This document shows, piece by piece, positions 1-5,615 of a stretch of 5,615 bases of DNA (the stretch's first letter is position 1; each line of letters begins with the position of its first letter). The translations under genes and the position numbers were made by a program. The stretch is taken from positions 1 through 5,615 of the forward strand of contig DVGY01000174.1 of assembly GCA_018712465.1 (NCBI GenBank). The letters are read 5' to 3'. The notes under the pieces were generated by a model. It was not told the origin of the DNA, searched no databases, and saw nothing but the letters and a program-made list of their open reading frames with translations. This DNA is from Candidatus Egerieicola pullicola (GTDB taxonomy: Bacteria > Bacillota > Clostridia > Oscillospirales > Ruminococcaceae).

Positions 1-337
1 CCGAGCCAATGGCATAGGCGGATGGACCAAGAGTTTTGCAAAACCCATTGCCATTATGGTACCTATCAATATTTTGGAGGTATTCATTCGTCCGCTTTCT
101 CTGTGTATGCGGTTGTTCGGCAACATTGCCGGCGGTTTTGTAATTATGGAACTCATCAATTGCCTGTGCAAATTTGTGATTCCGATTCCCTTCAGTTTAT
201 TCTTTGACGTCTTCGACGGTCTGATCCAAGCTTACATTTTCTGTATGCTGACTTCCCTTTTTACCAGCGAACAGATCGGCGAAGAAGCACCGCCTAAGCG
301 CAGGCGGAAGGCAAAAAAAGCGCAAGTAAAAGCATAA
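1..337 (+). CDS. atpB: ATP synthase Fo subunit a, C-terminal part (5' end outside window)
   Basis: Subunit a is the integral-membrane stator of Fo that forms the two proton half-channels beside the c-ring. The reading frame is open from base 2 and gives 111 residues before TAA at 335-337. The segment holds the family signature LSLCMRLFGN, whose Arg (37th visible residue) matches E. coli aArg210, the residue facing the c-ring carboxylate. It also holds LIQAYIF, whose Gln (76th) matches E. coli aGln252. Two hydrophobic helices are visible, about residues 16-56 (interrupted) and 59-88. The last ~22 residues are hydrophilic, acidic first (SEQIGEE) and then strongly basic (PPKRRRKAKK), which is longer than the short tails of well-known homologues. 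The Glu219 position of E. coli is Phe here. The next gene, atpE, begins 44 nt downstream. The N-terminal half lies upstream of the window. Confidence 0.97.
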   Translation, partial: RANGIGGWTKSFAKPIAIMVPINILEVFIRPLSLCMRLFGNIAGGFVIMELINCLCKFVIPIPFSLFFDVFDGLIQAYIFCMLTSLFTSEQIGEEAPPKRRRKAKKAQVKA

Positions 338-381
338 CAATGAGAAAAAGCTATTAAAAGAAACGAAAGGAGTTCTCAATC

Positions 382-603
382 ATGGAAGGACTTATTGCAA
401 TTGGTGCAGGTATTGCTGCTCTGGCCGGTATCGGCGGCGGTGTTGGTATTGGTATTGCCACTGGCAAAGCTTGTGACGCTGTGGCTCGTCAGCCTGAAGC
501 GGACAGCAAAATCACCAAGACTTTGCTGTTGGGCGCTGCTCTGGCAGAAGCTACCGCAATTTACGGCCTGGTCGTGGCCTTGGTCATCCTGTTCGTGGTG
601 TAA
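382..603 (+). CDS. atpE: ATP synthase Fo subunit c (rotor ring proteolipid)
   Basis: This 73-residue hairpin protein is the monomer of the rotating c-ring, which carries protons across the membrane. Helix 1 (about residues 3-28) contains the glycine motif GIGGGVGIG (16-24), which lets neighbouring helices pack closely. The polar loop ARQPEA (35-40) binds the gamma/epsilon foot. Helix 2 (about 46-72) holds the ion-binding carboxylate Glu56 in LAEATAIYG. In the Na+ ring of Ilyobacter tartaricus, Gln32 and Ser66 help bind sodium; the aligned residues here are Ile23 and Ala57, so proton coupling is inferred. The ATG at 382 is preceded by AAAGGAG (366-372) with a 9-nt spacer, a strong site fitting a subunit needed in many copies. 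Two in-frame stops, TAA then TGA, end it. Cys31 at the edge of the loop is somewhat unusual. Confidence 0.99.
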   Translation: MEGLIAIGAGIAALAGIGGGVGIGIATGKACDAVARQPEADSKITKTLLLGAALAEATAIYGLVVALVILFVV

Positions 604-634
604 TGAGGATGCGTTTCACTTTTACAGAAAGGAC

Positions 635-640
635 AGGTGG
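635..640 (+). promoter_or_regulatory. Ribosome binding site that fixes the atpF start
   Basis: AGGTGG at 635-640 lies 5 nt before ATG at 646. An in-frame GTG at 637 is part of this site and has only a poorly spaced AGGA (630-633) before it. The ATG at 646 also gives the usual b-subunit N-terminus, with a few residues before the membrane helix, so 646 is preferred over 637. Confidence 0.75.
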
Positions 641-645
641 AGCAG

Positions 646-1158
646 ATGCTGAGTATTGATCTATGGAGTATTCTGGCGACCATCGTCAACATTCTGGTTT
701 TGTGTTTAGTGGTTAAGTTCTTTCTGCTTAAGCCCATCCATAACATCTGGAAGCGCCGGCAGGATCTCATCGACGGACAGCTGCAAAACGCCAGCGACAC
801 CCAGGCAAAAGCCAACGAGTTAAAGGCGCAGTATGAGGAAAAGCTTTCCGGCGCCAAGGAGACTTCCCAGCAGATGGTGGAACAAGCCAAGGCAGATGCC
901 AAGGCGGAATACGACCGCATCCTGCAGGAAGCCGACGAAAAGGCTTCCCGTATGCTGGACGACGCCAAAAAGAGCATTGATTTGGAACGGGAAAAATCCC
1001 TTCGGCAAGCGGAAGGTCAGATCGCCGCTTTGGCTGTAGATGCCGCCGCCAAGATGATGGGGCAGACAGCCAACGAAAAACACAACCAGGAACTGTACAA
1101 CCAGTTCTTAGCTCAGGCAGGTGATACCCTTGACGAAAGTGACTCCAACCGCGGTTAA
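646..1158 (+). CDS. atpF: ATP synthase Fo subunit b (peripheral stalk)
   Basis: Subunit b anchors the F1 head to the membrane stator and resists rotor torque. The 170-residue product has one N-terminal membrane helix (about residues 6-28), the boundary motif FFLLKPI (25-31) and WKRRQ just beyond it. A long, highly charged region rich in Ala, Glu, Lys and Gln (about 36-135) fits the extended coiled-coil dimer. The C-terminal IAALAVDAAAKMMG region is the conserved part that meets delta at the top of F1. The length is close to that of typical single-b bacterial subunits (155-175). The start is taken as ATG 646; GTG 637 would add only Met-Glu-Gln. The gene starts 42 nt after atpE, and its end overlaps atpH by 29 nt, so translation of the two is probably coupled. 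No second b-type (b') gene is present in the window. Confidence 0.96.
   Translation: MLSIDLWSILATIVNILVLCLVVKFFLLKPIHNIWKRRQDLIDGQLQNASDTQAKANELKAQYEEKLSGAKETSQQMVEQAKADAKAEYDRILQEADEKASRMLDDAKKSIDLEREKSLRQAEGQIAALAVDAAAKMMGQTANEKHNQELYNQFLAQAGDTLDESDSNRG
1119..1125 (+). promoter_or_regulatory. Ribosome binding site that fixes the atpH start
   Basis: AGGTGAT matches seven consecutive bases of the anti-Shine-Dalgarno complement GGAGGTGAT and sits inside the atpF coding sequence. It places TTG 1130 at the ideal distance, 8 nt after AGG. The in-frame GTG at 1121 is part of the site, and the GTG at 1139 is too far downstream. Confidence 0.72.
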
Positions 1159-1642
1159 TTACGCAGAAGCCTTATATGAGCTGAAGATTCCTCTCACTGC
1201 TGTCCAAACGGCAGAAGAAATTTTCAGCGGCAATCCTCAGCTGCAAAAGGCGCTGGAAAACCCTGTGGTATCGCAAGGGGAGAAAGACGCTTTGATTCCT
1301 CGGATCTTTCCTAAGGAAAGCGTCAACCTGCTTCGGGTACTGTGCAGCCACAGCTGCATCCGGCTGCTCAGCCAGGTGCGGCAGGCCTACGAGGACTTAA
1401 TCCGGCAGAAAAATCAGGTGCTGCGGGCTACTTTGACCTGCGTCACCCCGCCGGATGGGGCAACCCAGGCGCGGCTGACAGAGTTTATCCGCAAAAAACA
1501 TCACGCCAACGAGGTGGAATTGGATATCGTCCAAGATTCCTCGCTGGTGGGGGGCTTTATTCTCTCTTGCGGCGATTCCATCTATGACTGGAGTCTATCC
1601 GGGCGGATCCAGAGAATGAAGCAGACATTGACCCGGAGGTGA
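1130..1642 (+). CDS. atpH: ATP synthase F1 subunit delta (TTG start)
   Basis: Delta (OSCP equivalent) caps the alpha3beta3 head and joins it to the b stalk. The preferred product is 170 residues starting MTKVTPTAVNYAEALYEL. The AVNYAEALYEL segment is the usual start of the N-terminal helical domain, with family-like NPQLQKALENPVVS at about 33-46. The C-terminal domain ends in DSSLVGGFILSCGD and SLSGRIQRMKQTL, which match the delta signature of the form D-x-S-[LI]-[IV]-GGF. No ATG occurs in this frame near the 5' end, so a non-ATG start is certain. TTG 1130 is chosen from the strong upstream site over GTG 1121 and GTG 1139. It overlaps atpF by 29 nt and stops 5 nt before the preferred atpA start. 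Delta sequences diverge quickly, but position and C-terminal motif leave little doubt. Confidence 0.95.
   Translation: MTKVTPTAVNYAEALYELKIPLTAVQTAEEIFSGNPQLQKALENPVVSQGEKDALIPRIFPKESVNLLRVLCSHSCIRLLSQVRQAYEDLIRQKNQVLRATLTCVTPPDGATQARLTEFIRKKHHANEVELDIVQDSSLVGGFILSCGDSIYDWSLSGRIQRMKQTLTRR
1635..1642 (+). promoter_or_regulatory. Ribosome binding site that fixes the atpA start
   Basis: GGAGGTGA is a near-complete match to the anti-Shine-Dalgarno complement and includes the atpH stop codon (TGA 1640-1642). It stands 8 nt, counted from GGAGG, before TTG 1648. The in-frame GTG at 1639 is part of the site itself and has no ribosome binding site of its own, so TTG 1648 is the likely start. Confidence 0.78.
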
Positions 1643-1647
1643 ATTTT

Positions 1648-3153
1648 TTGAGTACCATCAGTTCAGACCAGATCATTTCGATCTTAAAAGAAGAGATTAA
1701 AAACTACGATTTGCTCACCGGCGAACAGGAAACCGGTACCGTCATCTCCGTGGGAGACGGCGTGGCCACCATCTACGGCATGGACCACGCAGAATATGGC
1801 GAGATCGTAGTCTTTGAAGACGGCACCAAAGGGATGGTGCAGACCATTCGCCAAAACGAGATCAGCTGCATTTTGTTTGGCAAAGACACCGACATCGAGG
1901 AAGGCACCAAAGTTTCCCGGACCAAGCGCCGGGCCGGTATCCCGGTGGGAGAAGGTTTCTTGGGCCGGGTGGTCAACGCCTTGGGCGCTCCCATCGACGG
2001 CAAGGGAGACATCCAAGCCGCCGACTACCGTCCCATTGAAAACGACGCACCCCGGATTATGGACCGGAAATCGGTGGATACCCCGATGGAAACCGGTATT
2101 TTGGCCATCGACTCCATGTTCCCCATCGGCCGCGGCCAGCGGGAATTGATTATCGGCGACCGTCAAACCGGCAAAACTTCCATTGCGGTAGACGCTATCT
2201 TAAACCAAAAGGGCAAGGACATGATCTGTATCTATGTTGCCATCGGCCAAAAGGCCAGCACCATTGCTCAGATCGTCAATACCTTGAGCCAAAACGGCGC
2301 CATGGATTACAGCATCGTGCTGGCAGCGACCGCTTCGGAACCTGCTCCGGTGCAGTATGTGGCTCCCTACTCCGGCACCGCCTTGGCGGAATACTTTATG
2401 TACCAAGGCAAGGACGTGCTGATCGTCTACGACGACCTTTCCAAGCACGCGGTGGCTTACCGTGCTTTGAGCCTGCTGCTGGAACGCAGCCCCGGACGGG
2501 AAGCTTATCCCGGCGACGTGTTTTATCTCCACTCCCGTTTGCTGGAACGTTCCAGCCGTTTGAGCGACGAGCTGGGCGGCGGTTCCATTACCGCCCTGCC
2601 TATCATTGAAACCCAGGCCGGCGACGTGTCCGCCTACATCCCCACCAACGTGATTTCCATCACCGACGGTCAGATCTTCCTGGAAAGCGATTTGTTCTTC
2701 TCCGGTATGCGGCCTGCGGTGAACGTGGGCTTGTCGGTATCCCGTGTAGGCGGCGCCGCGCAAAGCAAGGCGATGAAAAAGGCCTCCGGCAGCATCCGAA
2801 TCGACCTGGCTCAGTACCGGGAAATGGAGTCCTTTACGCAGTTCTCCTCCGACCTGGACGCCACCACCAAGGAACAGCTGCAATACGGCCAAGGCCTGAT
2901 GGAACTGCTGAAGCAGCCCCTGGCCCACCCGCTGAGTATGCCCCAGCAGGTTATTACCCTTTGCGTCGCCTGCAATAAGGTAATGCTGGATGTTCCTGTA
3001 GAGCGTATCAAGGGCTTCCAGGAAAGCTTGCTTCGGTTCTTTGACACCCAGCATCCGGAAATTATCCAGGAACTGGACGAGAAAAAGGTGTTGACTCCTG
3101 AATTGACCCAGACCATCCTGGATCTGGCCAAAGAATTTAAGGACAGGTGGTAA
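1648..3153 (+). CDS. atpA: ATP synthase F1 subunit alpha (TTG start)
   Basis: Alpha is the non-catalytic nucleotide-binding subunit that alternates with beta in the hexameric head. With the TTG start it has 501 residues, the normal length (500-515), and begins MSTISSDQIISILKEEI, a typical alpha N-terminus that contacts delta. An N-terminal beta-barrel (about 25-95) is followed by the RecA-like core. The Walker A loop is GDRQTGKT (170-177) and the Walker B strand is LIVYDD (Asp262/263). The family signature PAVNVGLSVSRVGGAAQ (about 356-372) contains Arg366, the arginine finger reaching into the beta catalytic site. The C-terminal domain is helical. All expected residues are present. The reading frame lacks an early ATG, so a non-ATG start is unavoidable. 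TAA is followed after 3 nt by the atpG ATG, whose Shine-Dalgarno (AGGTGG, 3145-3150) lies within the end of atpA. Confidence 0.98.
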   Translation: MSTISSDQIISILKEEIKNYDLLTGEQETGTVISVGDGVATIYGMDHAEYGEIVVFEDGTKGMVQTIRQNEISCILFGKDTDIEEGTKVSRTKRRAGIPVGEGFLGRVVNALGAPIDGKGDIQAADYRPIENDAPRIMDRKSVDTPMETGILAIDSMFPIGRGQRELIIGDRQTGKTSIAVDAILNQKGKDMICIYVAIGQKASTIAQIVNTLSQNGAMDYSIVLAATASEPAPVQYVAPYSGTALAEYFMYQGKDVLIVYDDLSKHAVAYRALSLLLERSPGREAYPGDVFYLHSRLLERSSRLSDELGGGSITALPIIETQAGDVSAYIPTNVISITDGQIFLESDLFFSGMRPAVNVGLSVSRVGGAAQSKAMKKASGSIRIDLAQYREMESFTQFSSDLDATTKEQLQYGQGLMELLKQPLAHPLSMPQQVITLCVACNKVMLDVPVERIKGFQESLLRFFDTQHPEIIQELDEKKVLTPELTQTILDLAKEFKDRW

Positions 3154-3156
3154 CCG

Positions 3157-4053
3157 ATGGCCAACACCAGAGAAATCAAAAGCCGGATGAAGAGCATTCA
3201 GGACACCATGAAGATCACCAACGCTATGTATATGATCTCGTCCTCCAAGCTCAAAAAGGCTAAGGATAACTTGGCCCACACCGAGCCTTATTTCTACAAC
3301 CTTCAGTGGGCCATTGCCCGCATTATGCGGCACATTCCCGACGTGCAGAGCCCCTACTTTATTGATGACCATCTGGACATCCCTCCGGAAAAAGAACGGG
3401 TGGGGTACATTGTGGTTACCGCCGATAAAGGTTTGGCGGGAAGCTACAACCACAACGTCATCAAGCTGGTGGAGCAGCGGCTGCAGCGGCCGGGAGAAAA
3501 AACCTTCTTCATTGTGGGGGAACTGGGCCGGCAGTACTTTAACCATGCCGGAATTCCCATTGAGGAACAGTTCCACTACACGGTGCAGAATCCCACCTTG
3601 GGCCGTACCCGCACCATTGCGGAACGGGTCATGGAATACTACACTCAGGGCAAATTAGACCGGGTGTATATCATCTACACCAAAATGATTAACAGCATGT
3701 CTTCCCAGCCGGAACTGATCCGTTTGCTGCCTTTGCGGAAAGCGGATTACCTGCCCAAGGTCATGGACCTGAAGGGTACCCCCGGCGAGTTAGTGGATAT
3801 GCTTCCTTCCCCGGAAGAGCTGTTGGACCACATTGTGAAAAACACTGTGGCAGGCTTTATCTACAGCGCTTTGGTGGAAAGCTACGCCAGCGAGCAGAAC
3901 GCCCGTATGTTGGCCATGCAGTCCGCCACCGACAGCGCAAAAGAGATGCTCAAAGACCTGAACATCGTGCTCAACCGGGTGCGTCAAGCCAGCATCACCC
4001 AGGAAATCACCGAAGTGATCAGCGGCGCAAGGGCGCAAAAGAACAAGAAGTGA
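3157..4053 (+). CDS. atpG: ATP synthase F1 subunit gamma (central rotor shaft)
   Basis: Gamma is the coiled-coil shaft that turns inside alpha3beta3 and couples c-ring rotation to ATP synthesis. The product has 298 residues, close to the family norm (285-300). The N-terminal helix carries IKSRMKSIQDTMKITNAM (7-24), the conserved rotor segment containing the Met that aligns with E. coli gammaMet23; the usual Lys before AM is Asn here. The Rossmann-like middle domain contains VTADKGLAGSYN (about 87-98), matching the family pattern TSDRGLCGGLN. The C-terminal helix ends with ASITQEITEVISGARA, the gamma family signature. ATG 3157 has AGGTGG at 3145-3150 with a 6-nt spacer. There is no sign of the regulatory Cys-containing insertion seen in plant chloroplast gamma. 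The gene sits 3 nt after atpA. Confidence 0.98.
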   Translation: MANTREIKSRMKSIQDTMKITNAMYMISSSKLKKAKDNLAHTEPYFYNLQWAIARIMRHIPDVQSPYFIDDHLDIPPEKERVGYIVVTADKGLAGSYNHNVIKLVEQRLQRPGEKTFFIVGELGRQYFNHAGIPIEEQFHYTVQNPTLGRTRTIAERVMEYYTQGKLDRVYIIYTKMINSMSSQPELIRLLPLRKADYLPKVMDLKGTPGELVDMLPSPEELLDHIVKNTVAGFIYSALVESYASEQNARMLAMQSATDSAKEMLKDLNIVLNRVRQASITQEITEVISGARAQKNKK

Positions 4054-4054
4054 G

Positions 4055-4060
4055 AGGAGG
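4055..4060 (+). promoter_or_regulatory. Distant Shine-Dalgarno sequence of atpD
   Basis: AGGAGG, followed by T, is the best ribosome binding site in the atpG-atpD gap and lies right after the atpG stop codon. It is 27 nt from the atpD ATG at 4088, far beyond the usual 5-10 nt. Nothing comparable stands nearer the ATG; the only purine-rich bases there are CGGAT at 4083-4087. An in-frame TGA at 4076-4078 excludes an earlier start. Confidence 0.6.
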
Positions 4061-4064
4061 TTTC

Positions 4065-4079
4065 CTCACATTCTGTGAG
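4065..4079 (+). promoter_or_regulatory. Hairpin between the atpD Shine-Dalgarno and start codon
   Basis: CTCACA (4065-4070) and TGTGAG (4074-4079) form a perfect 6-bp stem around a TTC loop. Folding it would remove 15 nt from the 27-nt spacer and leave about 12 nt, nearer a workable distance. It lacks a following T-run, so it is not an intrinsic terminator. An alternative weaker stem, GAGG (4057-4060) with CCTC (4064-4067), would instead hide the Shine-Dalgarno, and the two cannot form together. A role in translation is inferred, not shown. Confidence 0.45.
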
Positions 4080-4087
4080 AATCGGAT

Positions 4088-5494
4088 ATGGAATTGAAAG
4101 GTAAAATTGTCCAGGTGATGGGTCCTGTGGTGGACGTGCACTTTGAGGGAGACAAGCTTCCCAAAATCAAGGACGCCCTGACCGTCAATCTGGACGGAAA
4201 ACGCCTGGTGATGGAAGTTGCCCAGCATACCGGCAACCATGTGGTGCGCTGCATCATGCTGGCTTCCAGCGAAGGGCTGTACCGGGATATGGAGGTCACT
4301 GCTACCGGCGCCGGTATTTCGGTACCGGTGGGCGAAAAGACCCTGGGACGGTTGTTTAACGTCTTGGGAGACACCATGGACGGCGGCCCCTCCCTGGACA
4401 GCGAAGAACACTGGGTTATTCACCGGGATCCTCCCTCCTTTGAGGATCAGAGCCCGGTAGTAGAAATCCTGGAAACCGGCATCAAGGTTATCGACCTGCT
4501 GGCCCCCTACGCCAAGGGCGGTAAAATCGGCCTGTTCGGCGGCGCTGGCGTAGGTAAAACTGTGTTGATTCAGGAGCTCATCCGCAACATTGCCACCGAA
4601 CACGGCGGCTACTCCATCTTCACCGGTGTTGGTGAACGTTCTCGGGAAGGCAACGACCTGTGGACAGAAATGAAGGAGTCCGGCGTATTGGAAAAAACCG
4701 CATTGGTCTTCGGTCAAATGAACGAGCCTCCCGGAGCCCGTATGCGGGTAGCGGAAACTGGTTTGACCATGGCGGAATATTTCCGTGACCGGGAACATCA
4801 AAACGTGCTGTTGTTCATCGACAACATCTTCCGTTTTGTGCAGGCCGGTTCTGAAGTTTCCGCTTTGCTGGGCCGGATGCCTTCTGCGGTAGGTTATCAG
4901 CCCACCCTGGCTACGGAAATGGGCGAACTCCAGGAACGGATCGCCTCCACCAAAAACGGTTCCGTCACTTCGGTGCAGGCCGTTTACGTCCCTGCCGACG
5001 ACTTGACCGACCCCGCCCCTGCCACCACCTTTGCTCACCTGGACGCCACCACCGTGCTGTCCCGTAAAATCGTGGAACAGGGCATCTACCCCGCTGTGGA
5101 CCCCTTGGAATCCACTTCCCGGATTCTGGAGCCCGATGTGGTGGGAGAAGAACACTATCGGGTTGCCCGTCAGGTGCAGGAGATCCTGCAAAAGTATCGG
5201 GAACTCCAGGACATCATCGGCATTCTGGGTATGGAGGAACTGTCCGACGAGGACAAGACCACCGTTTACCGTGCCCGTAAAATCCAGCGTTTCCTGTCTC
5301 AGCCCTTCCACGTAGCGGAAACCTTTACCGGTGTTCCCGGCAAATATGTGCCGTTAAAGGACACCATCGCCGGGTTTGCCGCCATTGTGCGAGGCGAAAT
5401 GGACGATTATCCTGAAGCTGCCTTCTTTAATGTAGGCACCATCGAGGATGTCAAGGAAAAGGCGAAACAGCTCACCGGCAACGCCAACGCTTAA
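4088..5494 (+). CDS. atpD: ATP synthase F1 subunit beta (catalytic)
   Basis: Beta carries the three catalytic sites where ADP and phosphate become ATP. The product has 468 residues, the family's normal length. The N-terminal barrel begins KGKIVQVMGPVVDV. The Walker A loop is GGAGVGKT (151-158), with Lys157 and Thr158 binding phosphate and Mg2+. The catalytic Glu183 is in GVGERSREGND, and the Walker B aspartate is Asp245 in LLFIDN. Tyr334 in GIYPAVDPLESTS (332-344) is the adenine-stacking position, and that stretch is the family signature. The C-terminal domain has EELSDED (383-389), a conservative form of the DELSEED lever that contacts gamma. ATG 4088 is used because an in-frame TGA lies at 4076; TTG 4094 is a weaker alternative that would also keep the barrel. 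Its leader is unusual, with a distant Shine-Dalgarno and a hairpin. No active-site residue is missing. Confidence 0.99.
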   Translation: MELKGKIVQVMGPVVDVHFEGDKLPKIKDALTVNLDGKRLVMEVAQHTGNHVVRCIMLASSEGLYRDMEVTATGAGISVPVGEKTLGRLFNVLGDTMDGGPSLDSEEHWVIHRDPPSFEDQSPVVEILETGIKVIDLLAPYAKGGKIGLFGGAGVGKTVLIQELIRNIATEHGGYSIFTGVGERSREGNDLWTEMKESGVLEKTALVFGQMNEPPGARMRVAETGLTMAEYFRDREHQNVLLFIDNIFRFVQAGSEVSALLGRMPSAVGYQPTLATEMGELQERIASTKNGSVTSVQAVYVPADDLTDPAPATTFAHLDATTVLSRKIVEQGIYPAVDPLESTSRILEPDVVGEEHYRVARQVQEILQKYRELQDIIGILGMEELSDEDKTTVYRARKIQRFLSQPFHVAETFTGVPGKYVPLKDTIAGFAAIVRGEMDDYPEAAFFNVGTIEDVKEKAKQLTGNANA

Positions 5495-5512
5495 GGTACA
5501 AGGAGGATTCCA

Positions 5513-5615
5513 ATGCCCAACACGTTTAGTTTGAAGATCGTAGCCACCGACCGGGTGTTCTACGATGGGCGCTGTGAGATGCTCACCGTACCGGCGCTGG
5601 ATGGAGAATTTACCA
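5513..5615 (+). CDS. atpC: ATP synthase F1 subunit epsilon, N-terminal part (3' end outside window)
   Basis: Epsilon sits at the foot of gamma, helps couple it to the c-ring and, in many bacteria, inhibits ATP hydrolysis through its C-terminal helices. Only 34 complete codons are visible. They read MPNTFSLKIVATDRVFYDG and then a segment ending VPALDGEF, matching the N-terminal beta-sandwich pattern of the family (F-L-I-V-T-P-D-R-x-x-Y-D-G, then V-P-x-x-D-G-E). ATG 5513 follows AGGAGG (5501-5506) with a 6-nt spacer, a textbook site, 18 nt after the atpD stop. The frame is still open at the window end. Whether the inhibitory C-terminal helices are present cannot be judged here. Confidence 0.95.
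   Translation, partial: MPNTFSLKIVATDRVFYDGRCEMLTVPALDGEFT

Noticed and set aside
22..207. Short + strand open frame of 61 codons at the window start
   Set aside because: It overlaps the clearly conserved atpB frame in another phase and has no homology or ribosome binding site.
338..381. Possible promoter or processing site in the AT-rich atpB-atpE gap
   Set aside because: No convincing -35/-10 pair and no clear hairpin; the gap holds only the atpE ribosome binding site.
395..652. + strand open frame of 85 codons across atpE
   Set aside because: Out-of-frame reading of the c subunit gene; the Leu/Trp-rich translation is what shifting the atpE frame produces.
2200..3576. Long open frame on the - strand (458 codons) opposite atpA and atpG
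   Set aside because: It lies wholly antisense to two highly conserved genes. The openness follows from GC-rich third positions and codon bias, the translation resembles no family I know, and there is no independent ribosome binding site evidence.
4006..4019. Small inverted repeat ATCAC-CGAA-GTGAT near the end of atpG
   Set aside because: Only 5 bp, within codons for the conserved ITEVIS signature and with no T-run; best explained by the protein sequence.
4019..5311. Long open frame on the - strand (430 codons) opposite atpD
   Set aside because: Antisense shadow of the beta subunit gene, with His/Gly/Gln-rich low-complexity translation typical of a reverse-frame artefact.
1..5615. A hidden new system or cargo inside the operon
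   Set aside because: Coding sequence of known ATP synthase subunits fills nearly the whole window, gaps are at most 44 nt, gene order is canonical and all catalytic residues are intact.

Overview
This window is the core of a bacterial F-type (F1Fo) ATP synthase operon. It is read entirely on the + strand in the order atpB (3' end only), atpE, atpF, atpH, atpA, atpG, atpD, atpC (5' end only), that is subunits a, c, b, delta, alpha, gamma, beta, epsilon. This is the standard bacterial order. Every gene is intact apart from the two cut by the window edges, and I see no insertion sequence, RNA gene, CRISPR array, phage-like segment or extra cargo gene.

The organism is probably a Firmicute of the class Clostridia, perhaps a gut Oscillospirales/Ruminococcaceae-type anaerobe. 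The reasons are strong AGGAGG/GGAGGTGA-type ribosome binding sites, several non-ATG starts, moderately high GC with GC-rich third positions in the F1 genes, and the style of the subunit sequences. This is an inference from general resemblance, and the genus cannot be told from the window.

Layout: positions 1-603 carry the membrane proton path (C-terminal part of subunit a, then the whole c subunit). Positions 646-1642 carry the peripheral stalk (b, then delta, overlapping by 29 nt). Positions 1648-5494 carry the catalytic head and rotor shaft (alpha, gamma, beta). From 5513 the epsilon subunit begins and runs off the end. Gaps between genes are only 3-44 nt, and no intrinsic terminator or convincing internal promoter is visible, so the genes are very probably one transcript whose promoter lies upstream of the window. 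The Fo residues indicate proton rather than sodium coupling: the c subunit has the essential Glu56 but lacks the Gln and Ser ligands of known Na+ c-rings.

Points worth a second look are modest. Three genes (atpF, atpH, atpA) have an in-frame GTG inside the Shine-Dalgarno sequence exactly 9 nt before the better start, so automatic annotation will tend to make them 3 codons too long. Both atpH and atpA appear to start with TTG. The atpD Shine-Dalgarno lies an unusual 27 nt before its ATG, with a perfect 6-bp hairpin between them. Subunit a has a Lys/Arg-rich C-terminal tail and a rearranged set of acidic residues around the proton half-channel. I find no evidence of a new biological system here.
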